64,000 nt of DNA. Source: AP-15 sp963781215 (GTDB lineage Bacteria > Pseudomonadota > Alphaproteobacteria > ATCC43930 > CGMCC-115725). Position numbers and translations under genes: made by a program. Position 1 is the stretch's first letter, and the number at the start of each line of letters is the position of its first letter. Shown here piece after piece: positions 8,056 through 17,434 of the stretch. The notes beneath the pieces were generated by a model. That model was given only the letters and a program-made list of their open reading frames with translations, had not been told where the DNA came from and made no database searches. The DNA lies in assembly GCA_963781215.1 (NCBI GenBank), contig CAWAFE010000053.1, positions 55,968 to 119,967 of the forward strand. Direction: 5' to 3'.

Positions 8056-9222
8056 ATGAAGATCACCGACATCCGCGCGATCCCGCTCTCCTACCGCTGC
8101 GATCCGCCCTATGGCAGCGCCGGCGGCATGCAGGCGGCCCGCGGCGCCCTGCTGGTCGAGGTCGAGACCGACAGCGGCGTCACCGGGATCGGCGAGGCCG
8201 GGCTCGGCGGCGGCGCTACGAAGTACGTCGTCGAGCAGCAGCTGCGCCCGATGCTTATGGGCGAGGATCCGCTGCTGATCGAAGGGCTGTGGCAGAAGAT
8301 GTTCGCGCGCACCCGCCAGTATGGGCGGCGCGGCGTCGTCATGAACGCGATGAGCGGCATCGACATCGCGCTGTGGGACATCGCCGGCAAGACGGCGCGG
8401 ATGCCGGTCTACCGGCTCCTCGGCGCCTGCCGCGACCGGGTCGAGGCCTATGCCAGCGGCGGCTTCTACCAGGAAGGGAAATCGGCCGACGACCTCGCCG
8501 GCGAAGCCGAGGGCTACCGCGCCCGCGGCTTCAAAGGCATGAAGATGAAGATCGGCCGCAACCCGTCGACCCAGACCCATCTGCGCCACCTCGCCGCCCA
8601 TTCGGAAATGTGCGAGGTCGAGCCCGAGGAGGACATCGCGCGGGTCGCCGCCGTGCGCCGAGCGCTCGGGCCCAAGGCCAAGCTGATGGTCGACGTCAAT
8701 TGCGCCTGGAGCCCGGCGATCGCGATCGAGATGGGCCGCATGCTGGAGCCCTACCGGCTCTATTGGATCGAGGAGCCGGTGGCGACCGACGACATCGACG
8801 GCAGCGCGCGCGTGGCCGCGGCACTGGCGACGCCGATCGCCGGCTACGAGACCGAGATCGGGCTCTACGGCTTCCGCGAGCTGATTACCCGGGGTGCGGT
8901 CGATATCGTGCAGTTCGACCTCGCCTGGTCGGGCGGCTTTTCCGAGTGCCGCCGCATTGCCGCCTTGGCCCAGGCCCATCATCTGACGGTGGCGCCGCAC
9001 GCCTTTGCCGGCGCGGTATTGCTCGCCGCCTCGCTGCACTTCGCCGCCGCGACCCCGAACGCCCTGGCGCTCGAATTCGACCAGAACCCGAACGGGCTGC
9101 GCGACGAATTGCTGAAGGAACCGTTGCGCATCGATGGCGACGGCGTGATGCGCTTGTCGGAGCGGCCGGGCCTTGGCATCGAGCTCGATCCGGCAGCGGT
9201 CGAGCGCTACCGCACCGGATGA
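8056..9222 (+). CDS. Mandelate racemase/muconate-lactonizing (enolase superfamily) enzyme
   Basis: 388 aa. An N-terminal capping domain precedes a TIM barrel. Catalytic residues are in place: K163-M-K165, metal ligands D213, E239 and E265, and a general-base His at H315 (VAPHAF). The K-x-K plus His arrangement fits the mandelate racemase/acid-sugar dehydratase branch: abstraction of a proton alpha to a carboxylate, then racemisation or dehydration. GG-x(2)-QAARGALLVEV near the start matches the capping domain. The substrate, probably an acid sugar or hydroxy acid, cannot be read from sequence. It sits between RidA and DUF488, overlapping the latter by 4 nt (ATGA). Confidence 0.85.
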   Translation: MKITDIRAIPLSYRCDPPYGSAGGMQAARGALLVEVETDSGVTGIGEAGLGGGATKYVVEQQLRPMLMGEDPLLIEGLWQKMFARTRQYGRRGVVMNAMSGIDIALWDIAGKTARMPVYRLLGACRDRVEAYASGGFYQEGKSADDLAGEAEGYRARGFKGMKMKIGRNPSTQTHLRHLAAHSEMCEVEPEEDIARVAAVRRALGPKAKLMVDVNCAWSPAIAIEMGRMLEPYRLYWIEEPVATDDIDGSARVAAALATPIAGYETEIGLYGFRELITRGAVDIVQFDLAWSGGFSECRRIAALAQAHHLTVAPHAFAGAVLLAASLHFAAATPNALALEFDQNPNGLRDELLKEPLRIDGDGVMRLSERPGLGIELDPAAVERYRTG

Positions 9223-9740
9223 CCGACCGCACGCTCTACACGATCGGCTACGAAAAGGCGCTGCTGCGCGATGTGATCGCTACGCTCCAGGCGGCGAATG
9301 TGGCGGTATTGCTCGACGTGCGCGACCGGCCGATCTCGCGGCGGCCCGGCTTTTCGAAGCGACAATTGTCGGCCGCGGTCGAGGAGGCGGGCATGCGCTA
9401 TCTCCATCTCGCCGCACTGGGCACGCCGCCCGAGGGCCGGCTCGCCGGCCGGCGGCGCGAGTGGGACCGGTTCTGGGGGATCGTCGAGGAGAAGCTCGCT
9501 CGTCCCGAAGCCGAGCTCGACCTGCAGCAGGCCGCCGCGGTCGCCGCGGCGGCGTCCTGCTGCCTGCTCTGCTATGAGGCCGATTGGCAGATTTGCCACC
9601 GCCGCCGCGTTGCCGAGATCCTCGCGCAAAGACACGGCTTCGTGCTCCGGCACCTGGCGCCCCGCGCCCTGGCCGAGGGCGGGGCGAACCCCGCTATGAG
9701 CGCTGACGGCCCGCCGGCACCATTGGTCCCCAGCCGGTAA
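9219..9740 (+). CDS. DUF488 family protein
   Basis: 173 aa from ATG 9219, overlapping the preceding stop (ATGA). Family signatures are YTIGYEKA at the start, LLDVRDRPISRRPGFSKRQL, RYLHLAALGTP, and a Cys/His-rich C-terminal CCLLCYEADWQICHRR, typical of DUF488 proteins. Function is unknown for the family; conserved charged and Cys/His residues suggest an enzyme or metal protein. Translational coupling to the enolase-superfamily gene may reflect only operon packing. Confidence 0.8.
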   Translation: MTDRTLYTIGYEKALLRDVIATLQAANVAVLLDVRDRPISRRPGFSKRQLSAAVEEAGMRYLHLAALGTPPEGRLAGRRREWDRFWGIVEEKLARPEAELDLQQAAAVAAAASCCLLCYEADWQICHRRRVAEILAQRHGFVLRHLAPRALAEGGANPAMSADGPPAPLVPSR

Positions 9741-9764
9741 CCAGCAGGTACCCGAAAAGAAGAA

Positions 9765-9862
9765 GGTTCCGCCCGGAACCCGGTTAGGGCGATAATCCGG
9801 CATGCCGAAAGTGTGCCCGAGCTTTCGGTAAGGCGGAATGCCCCGCGGGTCGCGCCCGCGGG
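9765..9862. promoter_or_regulatory. Cluster of inverted repeats between DUF488 and hydrolase genes
   Basis: Three hairpins lie in the 181-bp gap: GGTTCC-GCCC-GGAACC (9765-9780), CCGAAAG ... CTTTCGG (9805-9811 with 9822-9828) and CCCGCGGG-TCGCG-CCCGCGGG (9842-9862). The first could end the RidA-enolase-DUF488 transcript. The last lies about 60 nt ahead of the hydrolase start. There are no U-runs, so intrinsic termination is unproven. Confidence 0.3.
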
Positions 9863-9921
9863 CTTCGGCTTGCCCGTTCTGCCGCGCTACGTTTCCTGGA
9901 CCCTGGGTAAGGAGAAACGCC

Positions 9922-10684
9922 ATGCCGTTCTACGAAAAAGGCGACGCCCGCATTCATTACGAAGAGGCCGGCGCCGGCTTCCCGCTGCTGGTGATCCCAG
10001 GCGGCGGACTGAACTCGACGGTCGCTGGCCTCGCTAACCATCCCTTCAACCCGATCGAGGAGTTCAAGGGCGACTACCGCGTCATCGCAGCCGATCTGCG
10101 CAACGCCAATGGCGGCCAGTCATCCGGCCCGCTCGAAATCGACCGACCGTGGGACGCCTACGCCGACGACCATCTCGGCCTGATGGATCATTTGGGCATC
10201 GGCGAGTTCCTGGTGCTGGGCTTCTGCATCGGCGGCCCCTTCATCTGGAACCTGTTGCGGCGAGCGCCCCGGCGCATCGCGGCCGCCGTGCTGACGCAGC
10301 CGAGCGGCTTCCGCCCGGAGCTGCCCGACCTCTTCTACCAGAACAACATCAAAGGCTGGGGCCCGGCGCTGTGCGAGGGCCGGCCGGATATCACGATGGC
10401 GATGGTCGACGCCTTTCTCAACAAGATGTACCGCGCCAATGCCGACTTCGTCTTCACCGTGACGCGCGATTTCGTGCGCGACTGCCACACGCCGATCCTG
10501 GTCCTGCCGGACGACGTCCCGGCACACCCCTACGCCGTCGCCATGGAGAGCGCGCTGCTCGCGCCGAACGCGCAAGTCGAGCCTCTACCCGTGGAAGGAC
10601 ACCCCGGACAAGATCCCGCTGGCGGTGCGCCACATCCGCACCTTCCTGCGGGCATATCAACCGGTGAGAGCGGCTGCCCGATAA
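9922..10684 (+). CDS. Alpha/beta hydrolase with Cys nucleophile, one frameshift
   Basis: ATG 9922 follows AAGGAG by 6 nt. The sequence has the HG-equivalent loop PGGGLNSTV, and the nucleophile elbow is GFCIGG, so Cys replaces the usual Ser, as in dienelactone hydrolases. PILVLPDDVPAHPYAVA follows near the end of the barrel. The frame breaks at about 10579, where one extra G separates ...PNAQV from SLYPWKDTPDKIPLAV and the proper end RTFLRAYQP; restoring it gives about 254 aa ending at TAA 10682-10684. An uncorrected one-base error is likely. The reaction is presumably ester, lactone or C-C bond hydrolysis; substrate unknown. Confidence 0.7.
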
Positions 10685-10764
10685 GGCGGGTGTCGAACGG
10701 CGGAGCGGCAGGGGAGGCTCTGTCGCTCGCCCCGGCCCTCGCCCTGCCGGCGGGGAGAGGCCGG

Positions 10765-12159
10765 TCACGACGGGATGGTCAGCGCGATCAGCCTGTCGGC
10801 GGCGCGGTCGAGGGTGTCGAGATGGCGGCTTGTGTCAATGAGCTCGGCGAATTGCGTCTCGGGGATGGCGAGGCCGGGGGCGACGGGGCGGATGCGCCGG
10901 GCTTCCTCCTCGAAATCCCAGATGAACTCGCGGCCGGTGCCTTCCTTGGTAAAGCTGCGGCCGTCCCTGGTGAAGACCGTGATCCTGGGGCCGAAGAGGG
11001 TGCGGCGGACGGTCGGGATCAGGGTCACCCGCTGCATCAGCTCGAGCACCGCCGGCGGGTCCTCTTCGCCGGGGCCCGGCCCGGCGCCGCGCAGCATCGG
11101 ATAGCCGCGCTCGGCGGCACCCCAGGCGGTGAAATACTGGGTGCTGCCGATCTGAGGCGGGCTCTCGATGCCGCGGCTGGGGAAGGCCGGGCTCGGATAC
11201 TCCGTCTCGAACCAGTTGACCAGCGCTTCGATACGGTCGATGTCCTTGGCGGCAATATTGTGCTCCTCGCACAAACGTGCCGTGACGTCGACATGGGCGA
11301 TGTTGTAGCCGGCGGTCGAATAGATGCGGTAGAGCGTCTCGAGGAAGATCCAGTCGCGGCCGAGGCCCTGGGTGATCCCGGCCATGTCGGTGCGGTTATC
11401 GCCGGTAAAGCTGTAGCGCAACTCGCCGCGGCTGCTGCCGGCATAGGCGTGGTAGAAGCCGGCCTCGCCCTCCAATGTGGTCTCGCCGCCGGGGGTGCCG
11501 TGCCTGGCCAAGGCCACGGCGAGGAGCGCGTTCCTGACCGCACCCCCTTCGCGCAATGAGCGGCCGCCGCTGCGGGCACCTTCGAGGTTCCCGGCGGCGA
11601 GGTTGACGCATTGCGCGATGGCGCCGTTGACCTGATTCTCGTCGAGGCCGCCGAGCTTGGCGGCGGCAATCGCGGCGCCGAAGATGCCGAACACCGGCCC
11701 CGCATGAAAGCCCCGCGACATGACGGTCGGGATGAACTCGGCGGCCATGCGCTCCATGACCTCGTAGCCGGCGGCGACCGCGGTCAGGAACGCCCGGCCC
11801 GAGGCGCCCGCGGTTTCCGCCGCCGCCAGTGCTGCCGGGATGATCGCGGTGCCGGGGTGGGTCAGCATGCGGAAGGTGTCCCACTTGCCGCCGGCGAAGA
11901 TCGTCTCGGTATTGACAAAGGCGGCGCCGGCCTTGGTCAGCCTCGCGCCGTTGCACAACACCGTCGCGGCCCCGCCGCCCCCCGCCTCCTCCTCCCGCAT
12001 CAGCGCCAATGCCTGCCGGCTCGCCGGCATGTCGTGGGCGACCAGCGCCGAGGCGAGCGCCTGCAAGGTGACGCCCTTGGCCCGATCGACGACAGCGGGC
12101 GGCAGGTCTTCATATGCAAGACCGGCGACGAACCGGGCGAAGTCTCGGCTCAGCGACAT
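10765..12159 (-). CDS. MmgE/PrpD family protein
   Basis: 464 aa from ATG 12159 (GAGAGGTG upstream). The layout fits the family: an all-helical first domain with a KWDTFRMLTHPGTAIIPAAL core and MSRGFHAGPVFGIFGAAIAAAKLGGL, then a second alpha/beta domain with NIAHVDVTARLCEEHNI. PrpD is 2-methylcitrate dehydratase of propionate breakdown; many paralogues act on other substrates or are uncharacterised. No prpB or prpC is nearby, so I do not call it PrpD. It converges on the alpha/beta hydrolase. Confidence 0.8.
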   Translation of the reverse strand: MSLSRDFARFVAGLAYEDLPPAVVDRAKGVTLQALASALVAHDMPASRQALALMREEEAGGGGAATVLCNGARLTKAGAAFVNTETIFAGGKWDTFRMLTHPGTAIIPAALAAAETAGASGRAFLTAVAAGYEVMERMAAEFIPTVMSRGFHAGPVFGIFGAAIAAAKLGGLDENQVNGAIAQCVNLAAGNLEGARSGGRSLREGGAVRNALLAVALARHGTPGGETTLEGEAGFYHAYAGSSRGELRYSFTGDNRTDMAGITQGLGRDWIFLETLYRIYSTAGYNIAHVDVTARLCEEHNIAAKDIDRIEALVNWFETEYPSPAFPSRGIESPPQIGSTQYFTAWGAAERGYPMLRGAGPGPGEEDPPAVLELMQRVTLIPTVRRTLFGPRITVFTRDGRSFTKEGTGREFIWDFEEEARRIRPVAPGLAIPETQFAELIDTSRHLDTLDRAADRLIALTIPS

Positions 12160-12367
12160 GGCGGCACCTCTCGCAGTTTGTCGTTCCCGCTTCCGCGCAA
12201 GGTTGCTCTCCGTTCCGTCGATGGTCGAGGGCGACGAATAGGGAATGTCCGCGGCGGAGGCAACGCCTCCCCGGGCAGCGTCGCCTGTTTCCCCTGATAA
12301 TACAGGGAAAAATACAGGGTCGGCTCCTTGCGATGAGACGCGACCGCGATACATTCCCGCAATGATA
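12160..12367. other. Gap between PrpD-like and NTPase-TPR genes
   Basis: 208 bp without a gene. It holds a small hairpin CCCTG-ATAATA-CAGGG (12292-12307) and two copies of ATACAGGG four bases apart. The hairpin could act as a weak terminator for the minus-strand NTPase gene upstream or be part of the PrpD-like gene's promoter region. No convincing promoter boxes are seen. Confidence 0.3.
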
Positions 12368-15259
12368 TTAACGCACCGATGCGATATTGTCAATATCTGC
12401 TGCCTGCGCCTCGATCCACGCCAGATCCTGGCGGTATTGCGGCTGATCCGGGAAGCTGCGGGCGAGCCGGCGGGCGATATCCAGGCTCTCGCGATAGGCG
12501 GTGCGGGCGGCCTCCAGATTGCCGAGATCGCGCTCGGTCCGGCCGACATTGTTCAGCGAGATCGACAGGTCGCGCAAGGCCTGCGGGGTGTCGCCGAGCG
12601 CCTCGCGCAGATGGCGGCGAAGCTCCAGGCTCTCGCGATAGGCGGTGCGCGCGGCCTCCAGATTGCCGAGATCGCGCTCGGTCTGGCCGACATTGTCGAG
12701 CGAGATCGACAGGTCGCGCAAGGCCTGCGGGGTGTCGCCGAGCGCCTCGCGCAGATGGCGGCGAAGCTCCAGGCTCTCGCGATAGGCGGTGCGGGCGGCC
12801 TCCAGATTGCCGAGATCGCCTCGACCTGGCCGACATTGTCGAGCGAGACCGACAGGTCGCGCAAGGCCTGCGGGGTGTCGCCGAGCGCCGCGCGCAGATG
12901 GCGGCGCAGCTCCAGGCTCTCGCGATAGGCGGTGCGGGCGGCCTCCAGATTGCCGAGATCGCGCTCGGTCTGGCCGACATTGTCGAGCGAGACCGACAGG
13001 TCGCGCAAGGCCTGCGGGGTGTCGCCGAGCGCCTCGCGCAGATGGCGGCGAAGCTCCAGGCTCTCGCGATAGGCGGTGCGGGCGGCCTCCAGATTGCCGA
13101 GATCGCGCTCGATCTGGCCGACATTGTCGAGCGAGACCGACAGGTCGCGCAAGCGGCGCTGCGGTGCCGCAATTCCGCTCGCGGCGGCTTCGTGTCGAGG
13201 GCGTTCGACCGGCGGCGAAGGCGATGTCCCGAGATGACTGATCGGCGATCCTCTTGGCGGCGGCGAGATCGCCGCGTTCCATCGCGGCTTCGAATGCCGC
13301 AAAACCGTCCCGCGGGTCGAGACCCGTGCGATCCGTCGTCACCGAGAGAAGCCGGGCCCATTCCTGTTCGATCGCGCCCGGCGGGCCGCCGAGGCGAGGA
13401 ACATGCCCATCCGGACGAGACACCTCCGCAGGCCGCCCGCCCCCGGCAGGCGGCGGCAGTTCGGCGGTGGCGGACCGCACCGCCCACAAATCGGGCGCGT
13501 CGACATAGACCCGGCCGCGCTCCGCCGTGGGCAGCACCAGGAGGATCGGCAACTCACATCGCGTTCGAGCAGGAAGCGCCGCTCGTTCAGCAGATGAAGC
13601 GCCTGGCGGCGGGCGCGCGCCCAGCCTTCGTCGTCTCCGCCCCGCCACAGCTCGACCCACAGCGGGCCGCGGCCGGGCTCGGGGCGGGAAGCCGAGGATC
13701 TGCTCGACCGCCTGCAGCACGTCGTTCGGGGCCGCGGGCGCGATCGGCAGCAGCCGCAGGCTGCGCAATTGCAGGCTGTCTTCGAGCCGTCGGCGCAGGA
13801 ACTCGACCGGCTGCGGGTGTCCGGCGAACAGGAAGACCAGCGCGAAACCCTCGGCCCATTCGAGATGGGGCCGCAGATCGCGCCAGATCGCCTCAAGCGC
13901 CGGGCTGGCCGGTTCCATCGCCGCGGATCTCGGCGCGCAGCAGCGGGTGGACATCGTACCAATCCTCGCCGTTGCGGTAATGCAGCAGGTATTTGCCCTC
14001 CTGCAGGCGGGCGAAATCCGGCAGCGCGTCGAGGCTCGGCAATTCGGGTTTGTGGCTCGCCATGATCTTGCGCAACCAGTCCCGGTCGTCGTCGGCGATC
14101 GGCAGCATGTCGCCGCGCACGGCGTCCTCGGCATCGCCAACCAACGCATCCGGCACCGGCAGCTGACCGAGGTTCACGACGCGGGCAACGGCAAGGCGCA
14201 GCATGCGCAGGTAATCGCGCAGATCGCCGCCGGAATGCTGCGCCAATCGGGCCAGCTGCTCCGTGCTGAAGAACTCTTTCCAGGCGGGATAGCGTTTGGC
14301 GACGACGTCACGCATTTTGTCGACACCACCGTCATGCGCCTCGGGTTCCCCACCGGGGGCCGGGCAGCCTTGGTAGATGTGGACGCTGGGCAAAGCGTAG
14401 ATTCGGCCGCCAGCATAGACCGAACCCAAAGCCCCGGCCAGAGCCGAGAGGTAGGGCGGCACCGTGTAGACGAGGTTCAACGCCGGCAAGCGCAATTTGT
14501 CGGCATGCGATGAGAACAAGGTCTCCGCGCTCTTGAATACTTCGCGCACATCATCGGCGTCGCCGACGCCGCGCAGCCGCTCCATCGAATCGATGATCAG
14601 CACGACTTTGCGATTCGGGTGAGCGCGCTGGCGGCGGACATATTGCACCGCTTCGAGCGGCGAAATTCCGCGCCTGCATCACCAGCTGCTCGACGAGCCC
14701 GCGGGTCTTCTGCTGCAATTGTTCCTTGAAGGTCGGGTTTTGCTGCAAGGCGGCCTTGAATTCGAGCCAGCCCGCCGGCACTTTGATTTCGGTGAATTGA
14801 ACATTTGAATTCGAGAAACGAGCGCACGCGCTCGAAGAAGCTCGGCTTGCCCGGGTCTTCGTCAAACCGTTCGGCAACCTTTTCGGACAGGGCGCCGAGC
14901 ACGCTGATCAAAAAATCGGTGACCTCGATCCGCTGCGTCAGGGTCAGATATTCCGACATGTCGGCGTAAAAGACTTCGCAATCGTAGTCGTCGCGCCGCA
15001 GGATCGTGGCCAGACGCAGCAATTCGGTGGTCTTGCCGGTGCCGCGATTACCGGTGAACAAATAGGCGCCGGCGCTGTCGGACAGGTCGATCTGGTCGGC
15101 CAGCGACTGCACCGGATCGCGCCGCGACTCGCCGTGCAGATCCGCGACGTACTTGTCGGCATCGAGCCCGGCGGCCAGCTCGTCCTGGCCGAAATTGACC
15201 GGCGCGTCGAAATTGAGCGCGTTGAAGAAGATCCGGGCCTTGCCGCGCAGCTCGCTCAT
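12368..15259 (-). pseudogene. P-loop NTPase with C-terminal TPR array, multiply frameshifted
   Basis: Starts at ATG 15259 (MSELRGKARIFFNAL). Walker A is GNRGTGKTTELLRL, around residue 68. After two shifts, a Walker B-like KVVLIIDSMERL appears near 14600, then SLDALPDFARLQEGKYLLHYRNG and a middle region with FALVFLFAGHPQPVEFLRRRLEDSL and VYVDAPDLWAVRS. The end is a TPR array. The layout is STAND-like: NTPase switch, middle domain, repeat sensor. The reading frame changes near 14806, 14662, 13907, 13680, 13560, 13160-13230 and 12815, giving at least seven breaks in 2.9 kb. The product is not continuous unless many are sequencing errors. Such NTPase-TPR proteins act in signalling or anti-phage defence; no effector domain is seen, so function is unassigned. 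It is flanked by ptsP (convergent in layout, same strand) and the PrpD-like gene. Confidence 0.7.
12460..13155 (-). repeat. Five tandem 144-bp TPR-encoding repeats
   Basis: A 144-bp unit encodes a 48-residue TPR-like repeat beginning LRDLSVSLDNVGQTERDLGN. The marker AGGCTCTCGCG (plus strand) recurs at 12483, 12627, 12771, 12914 and 13058, spacings 144, 144, 143 and 144. The 143 step is a one-base loss near 12815 that shifts the frame inside one repeat. The units are nearly identical at DNA level, which suggests recent expansion or gene conversion and makes assembly collapse or slippage likely. Confidence 0.9.
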
Positions 15260-15324
15260 CCCTCAACCGCCCGTCGCTGTCGACCGAGTATATCGGATCG
15301 CTGGCAGGCTGCCGCCATAGCGGA

Positions 15325-17124
15325 TCAATGCGGCCAGGCGACGGCGTTGAAGTCGTCGAGCAGCGCGGCGATGCGGCCGGTGTCGGACTGGTCCATGATG
15401 GCGCGGGCGCGGCGGGTGGCGGCGACCATGTCGAGGCCGCGGATGCGCTGCTTGACCCGCGGGATGTTGCGCGGCGCCATCGACAGGTTGCGCAGGCCGA
15501 GGCCCAGCAGCAGTGCGGTGTAGCGCGGGTCGCCGGCCATCTCGCCGCAGACACCGACCGGCATGCCGCGGCGCAATGCCGCCTCGACCGCGAACTGGAT
15601 GAGGCGCAGCACCGCCGGGTGCAGCGGGTTGTAGAGGTGGGCGACCTGCTCGTCGCTGCGATCGATCGCCAGAGTGTACTGGATCAGATCGTTGGTGCCG
15701 ATGGCGAAGAAGTCGGCCTCGGCGGCGAGCGCGTCGGCGGCGAGGGCCGCGCCCGGCACCTCAATCATCACGCCCAAGGGCGGTAATGCCTTGGGCAGGG
15801 CGGCACCGCGCCGCCGCAGCCGGCGGGCGGCACGCTCCAGCGCCTCGCGCACGCGGCGGATCTCGCCCGTCGAGGTGACCATCGGCAACAGGATGCGCAG
15901 TGGCCCGGCGGCGGCGGCGCGCAGCATCGCCGCCAGCTGCGGATCGAGCAGACGTCGGTCGTGCAGCGACAGGCGGATCGCGCGCAGCCCGAGCGCCGGG
16001 TTGTCGGCCTCGGCGTACTGGCCGTCGAGCGAGCGGGCGATCTTCTCGCCGCCGAGGTCGAGGGTGCGCACGGTCACGGGTTTCCCCTCCATGCTGCGCA
16101 CCAGCGCCGAATAGGCGGCGAACTGCTCCTCCTCCCCCGGTAAGTCGTCGCGGTTCATGAAGAGGAATTCCGAGCGGACGAGACCGAGGCCCATCGCACC
16201 ATTAGCGGCAGCCTGCTCGAGCTCGACCGGGAGCTCGATATTGGCTTCGAGGGCGATCTCGACCCCGTCGCGGGTCGCCGCGGGCAGCCGGCGCAAGCGT
16301 CCGAGATGACGCCGCTCGCGCGCGAGATCGTCGCGCCGCTCCTCGTATTCGCGGATCGTCTGCGCCGACGGGCCGATGATCACGGTTCCCTCGGTGCCGT
16401 CGATTACTACTGTGGCTCCGGCCTCGGCGTCCTTGAGCAGGCCCGCGACGGCGAGCACCGCCGGCAGGCCCAGCGCGCGCGCGACGATCGCGGTGTGGCC
16501 CTCGGCGCCGCCGAAGACGGTGGCGAAGCCGGCGATCCGCTCCGGGTCCATCAGCGCGGTGTCGGCCGGGGTCACCTCCTCGGCCAGCACGACCGCCCCC
16601 TCGGGCGCGTCGGAAAAGGCGATGTAGGGCTTTTGGATCAGGTTGCGGATCAGCCGATTGCCGACGATGCGGATGTCTTCGCCCCGCGCCGCCAGATAGG
16701 GGTCGCGCATCGCGGCAAAGCTCTTGGCGATCTCGTCGATCTCGAGCTGGACCGCGCGCTCGGCGTTGATCAGTGCCTTGGCGATGCGCTGGTCGGCGCC
16801 GCGCACCAGGCGCGAGTTCGACAGCATCGCCAGATGCGCGTCGAGCAGGTAGCCGAGCTCCTCGGCCGCCGATTCCGGCAATCCCGAGGTCTTGGTCTTG
16901 AGCTTGCGCAATTGCCTGAGCGAGACCGCCACCGCCTCGGCGAAGCGTTGGCGCTCGGCCTCGGCCTCGGTCGGCGGGATGTGGCGCTCGCGCACCGGCA
17001 ATTCGCCGCCCTCGCCCAGATGGGCGGGGCCGATGGCGATCCCCGGCGAGACGCCGAGGCCGCGCAACACCCGTTCGCCGGCTTCGTCCTGCCGACCCCC
17101 GGCGGCGACCGCGTCAATCCTCAT
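15325..17124 (-). CDS. ptsP: PTS enzyme I (PEP-protein phosphotransferase)
   Basis: 599 aa. The phosphohistidine motif GGAEGHTAIVAR places the active His near residue 210. The PEP-binding TIM barrel has LVRSEFLFMNR, TLDLGGEK, FFAIGTNDLIQYTLAIDR and the Cys motif GVCGEMAGD. It autophosphorylates from PEP and passes phosphate to HPr. There is no N-terminal GAF domain, unlike PtsP of nitrogen PTS in enterobacteria, so ptsI would be equally fair. The start overlaps the HPr stop by 11 nt. With no sugar EIIB/EIIC nearby, this looks like a regulatory PTS. Last gene of the chvI-to-EI block. Confidence 0.93.
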   Translation of the reverse strand: MRIDAVAAGGRQDEAGERVLRGLGVSPGIAIGPAHLGEGGELPVRERHIPPTEAEAERQRFAEAVAVSLRQLRKLKTKTSGLPESAAEELGYLLDAHLAMLSNSRLVRGADQRIAKALINAERAVQLEIDEIAKSFAAMRDPYLAARGEDIRIVGNRLIRNLIQKPYIAFSDAPEGAVVLAEEVTPADTALMDPERIAGFATVFGGAEGHTAIVARALGLPAVLAVAGLLKDAEAGATVVIDGTEGTVIIGPSAQTIREYEERRDDLARERRHLGRLRRLPAATRDGVEIALEANIELPVELEQAAANGAMGLGLVRSEFLFMNRDDLPGEEEQFAAYSALVRSMEGKPVTVRTLDLGGEKIARSLDGQYAEADNPALGLRAIRLSLHDRRLLDPQLAAMLRAAAAGPLRILLPMVTSTGEIRRVREALERAARRLRRRGAALPKALPPLGVMIEVPGAALAADALAAEADFFAIGTNDLIQYTLAIDRSDEQVAHLYNPLHPAVLRLIQFAVEAALRRGMPVGVCGEMAGDPRYTALLLGLGLRNLSMAPRNIPRVKQRIRGLDMVAATRRARAIMDQSDTGRIAALLDDFNAVAWPH

Positions 17125-17434
17125 CGAACTTGCACTCGATCAGCCGGGCGAGTGCGGTCACCGCCGCCTCGGCCTCGCGCCCGGTGGCGGTCAGCTCGAT
17201 CGCCGTGCCCGGCGCCGCCGCCAGCATCATCAGCCCCATGATCGAGGAGCCCGAGACCTCGGTGCCGTTCTTGCGCACCCGGACCTCGGCATCGAACTGC
17301 ACCGCGGTCTTGACGAAGCGGGCCGCGGCGCGCGCGTGCAGCCCCTTCTGGTTGCAGATCGTGGCGAGGCGCCGCGCCTGCCCCGGCGCCAGGGCGCCGC
17401 CCCCCGCAGCCTCGCCGGGACGGCCTTCGCTCAT
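17114..17434 (-). CDS. ptsH: HPr phosphocarrier protein
   Basis: 106 aa from ATG 17434, overlapping the EIIA stop as ATGA. The phosphorylatable His is His33 in NQKGLHARAA. The HprK target Ser is Ser63 in GSSIMGLMML, matching Ser46 of Gram-positive HPr. The N-terminus has about 18 extra residues (Gly/Ala-rich), so a slightly later start is possible. It relays phosphate from EI to EIIA and can be phosphorylated or dephosphorylated on Ser by HprK encoded three genes upstream. Confidence 0.92.
   Translation of the reverse strand: MSEGRPGEAAGGGALAPGQARRLATICNQKGLHARAAARFVKTAVQFDAEVRVRKNGTEVSGSSIMGLMMLAAAPGTAIELTATGREAEAAVTALARLIECKFDED

Noticed and set aside
10765..12159. Calling the MmgE/PrpD protein 2-methylcitrate dehydratase
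   Set aside because: No methylcitrate-cycle genes are near, and the family includes many proteins of other or unknown activity.
12460..13155. Regular repeats considered as a CRISPR array
   Set aside because: The 144-bp spacing is all repeat with no unique spacers and it encodes TPR units.
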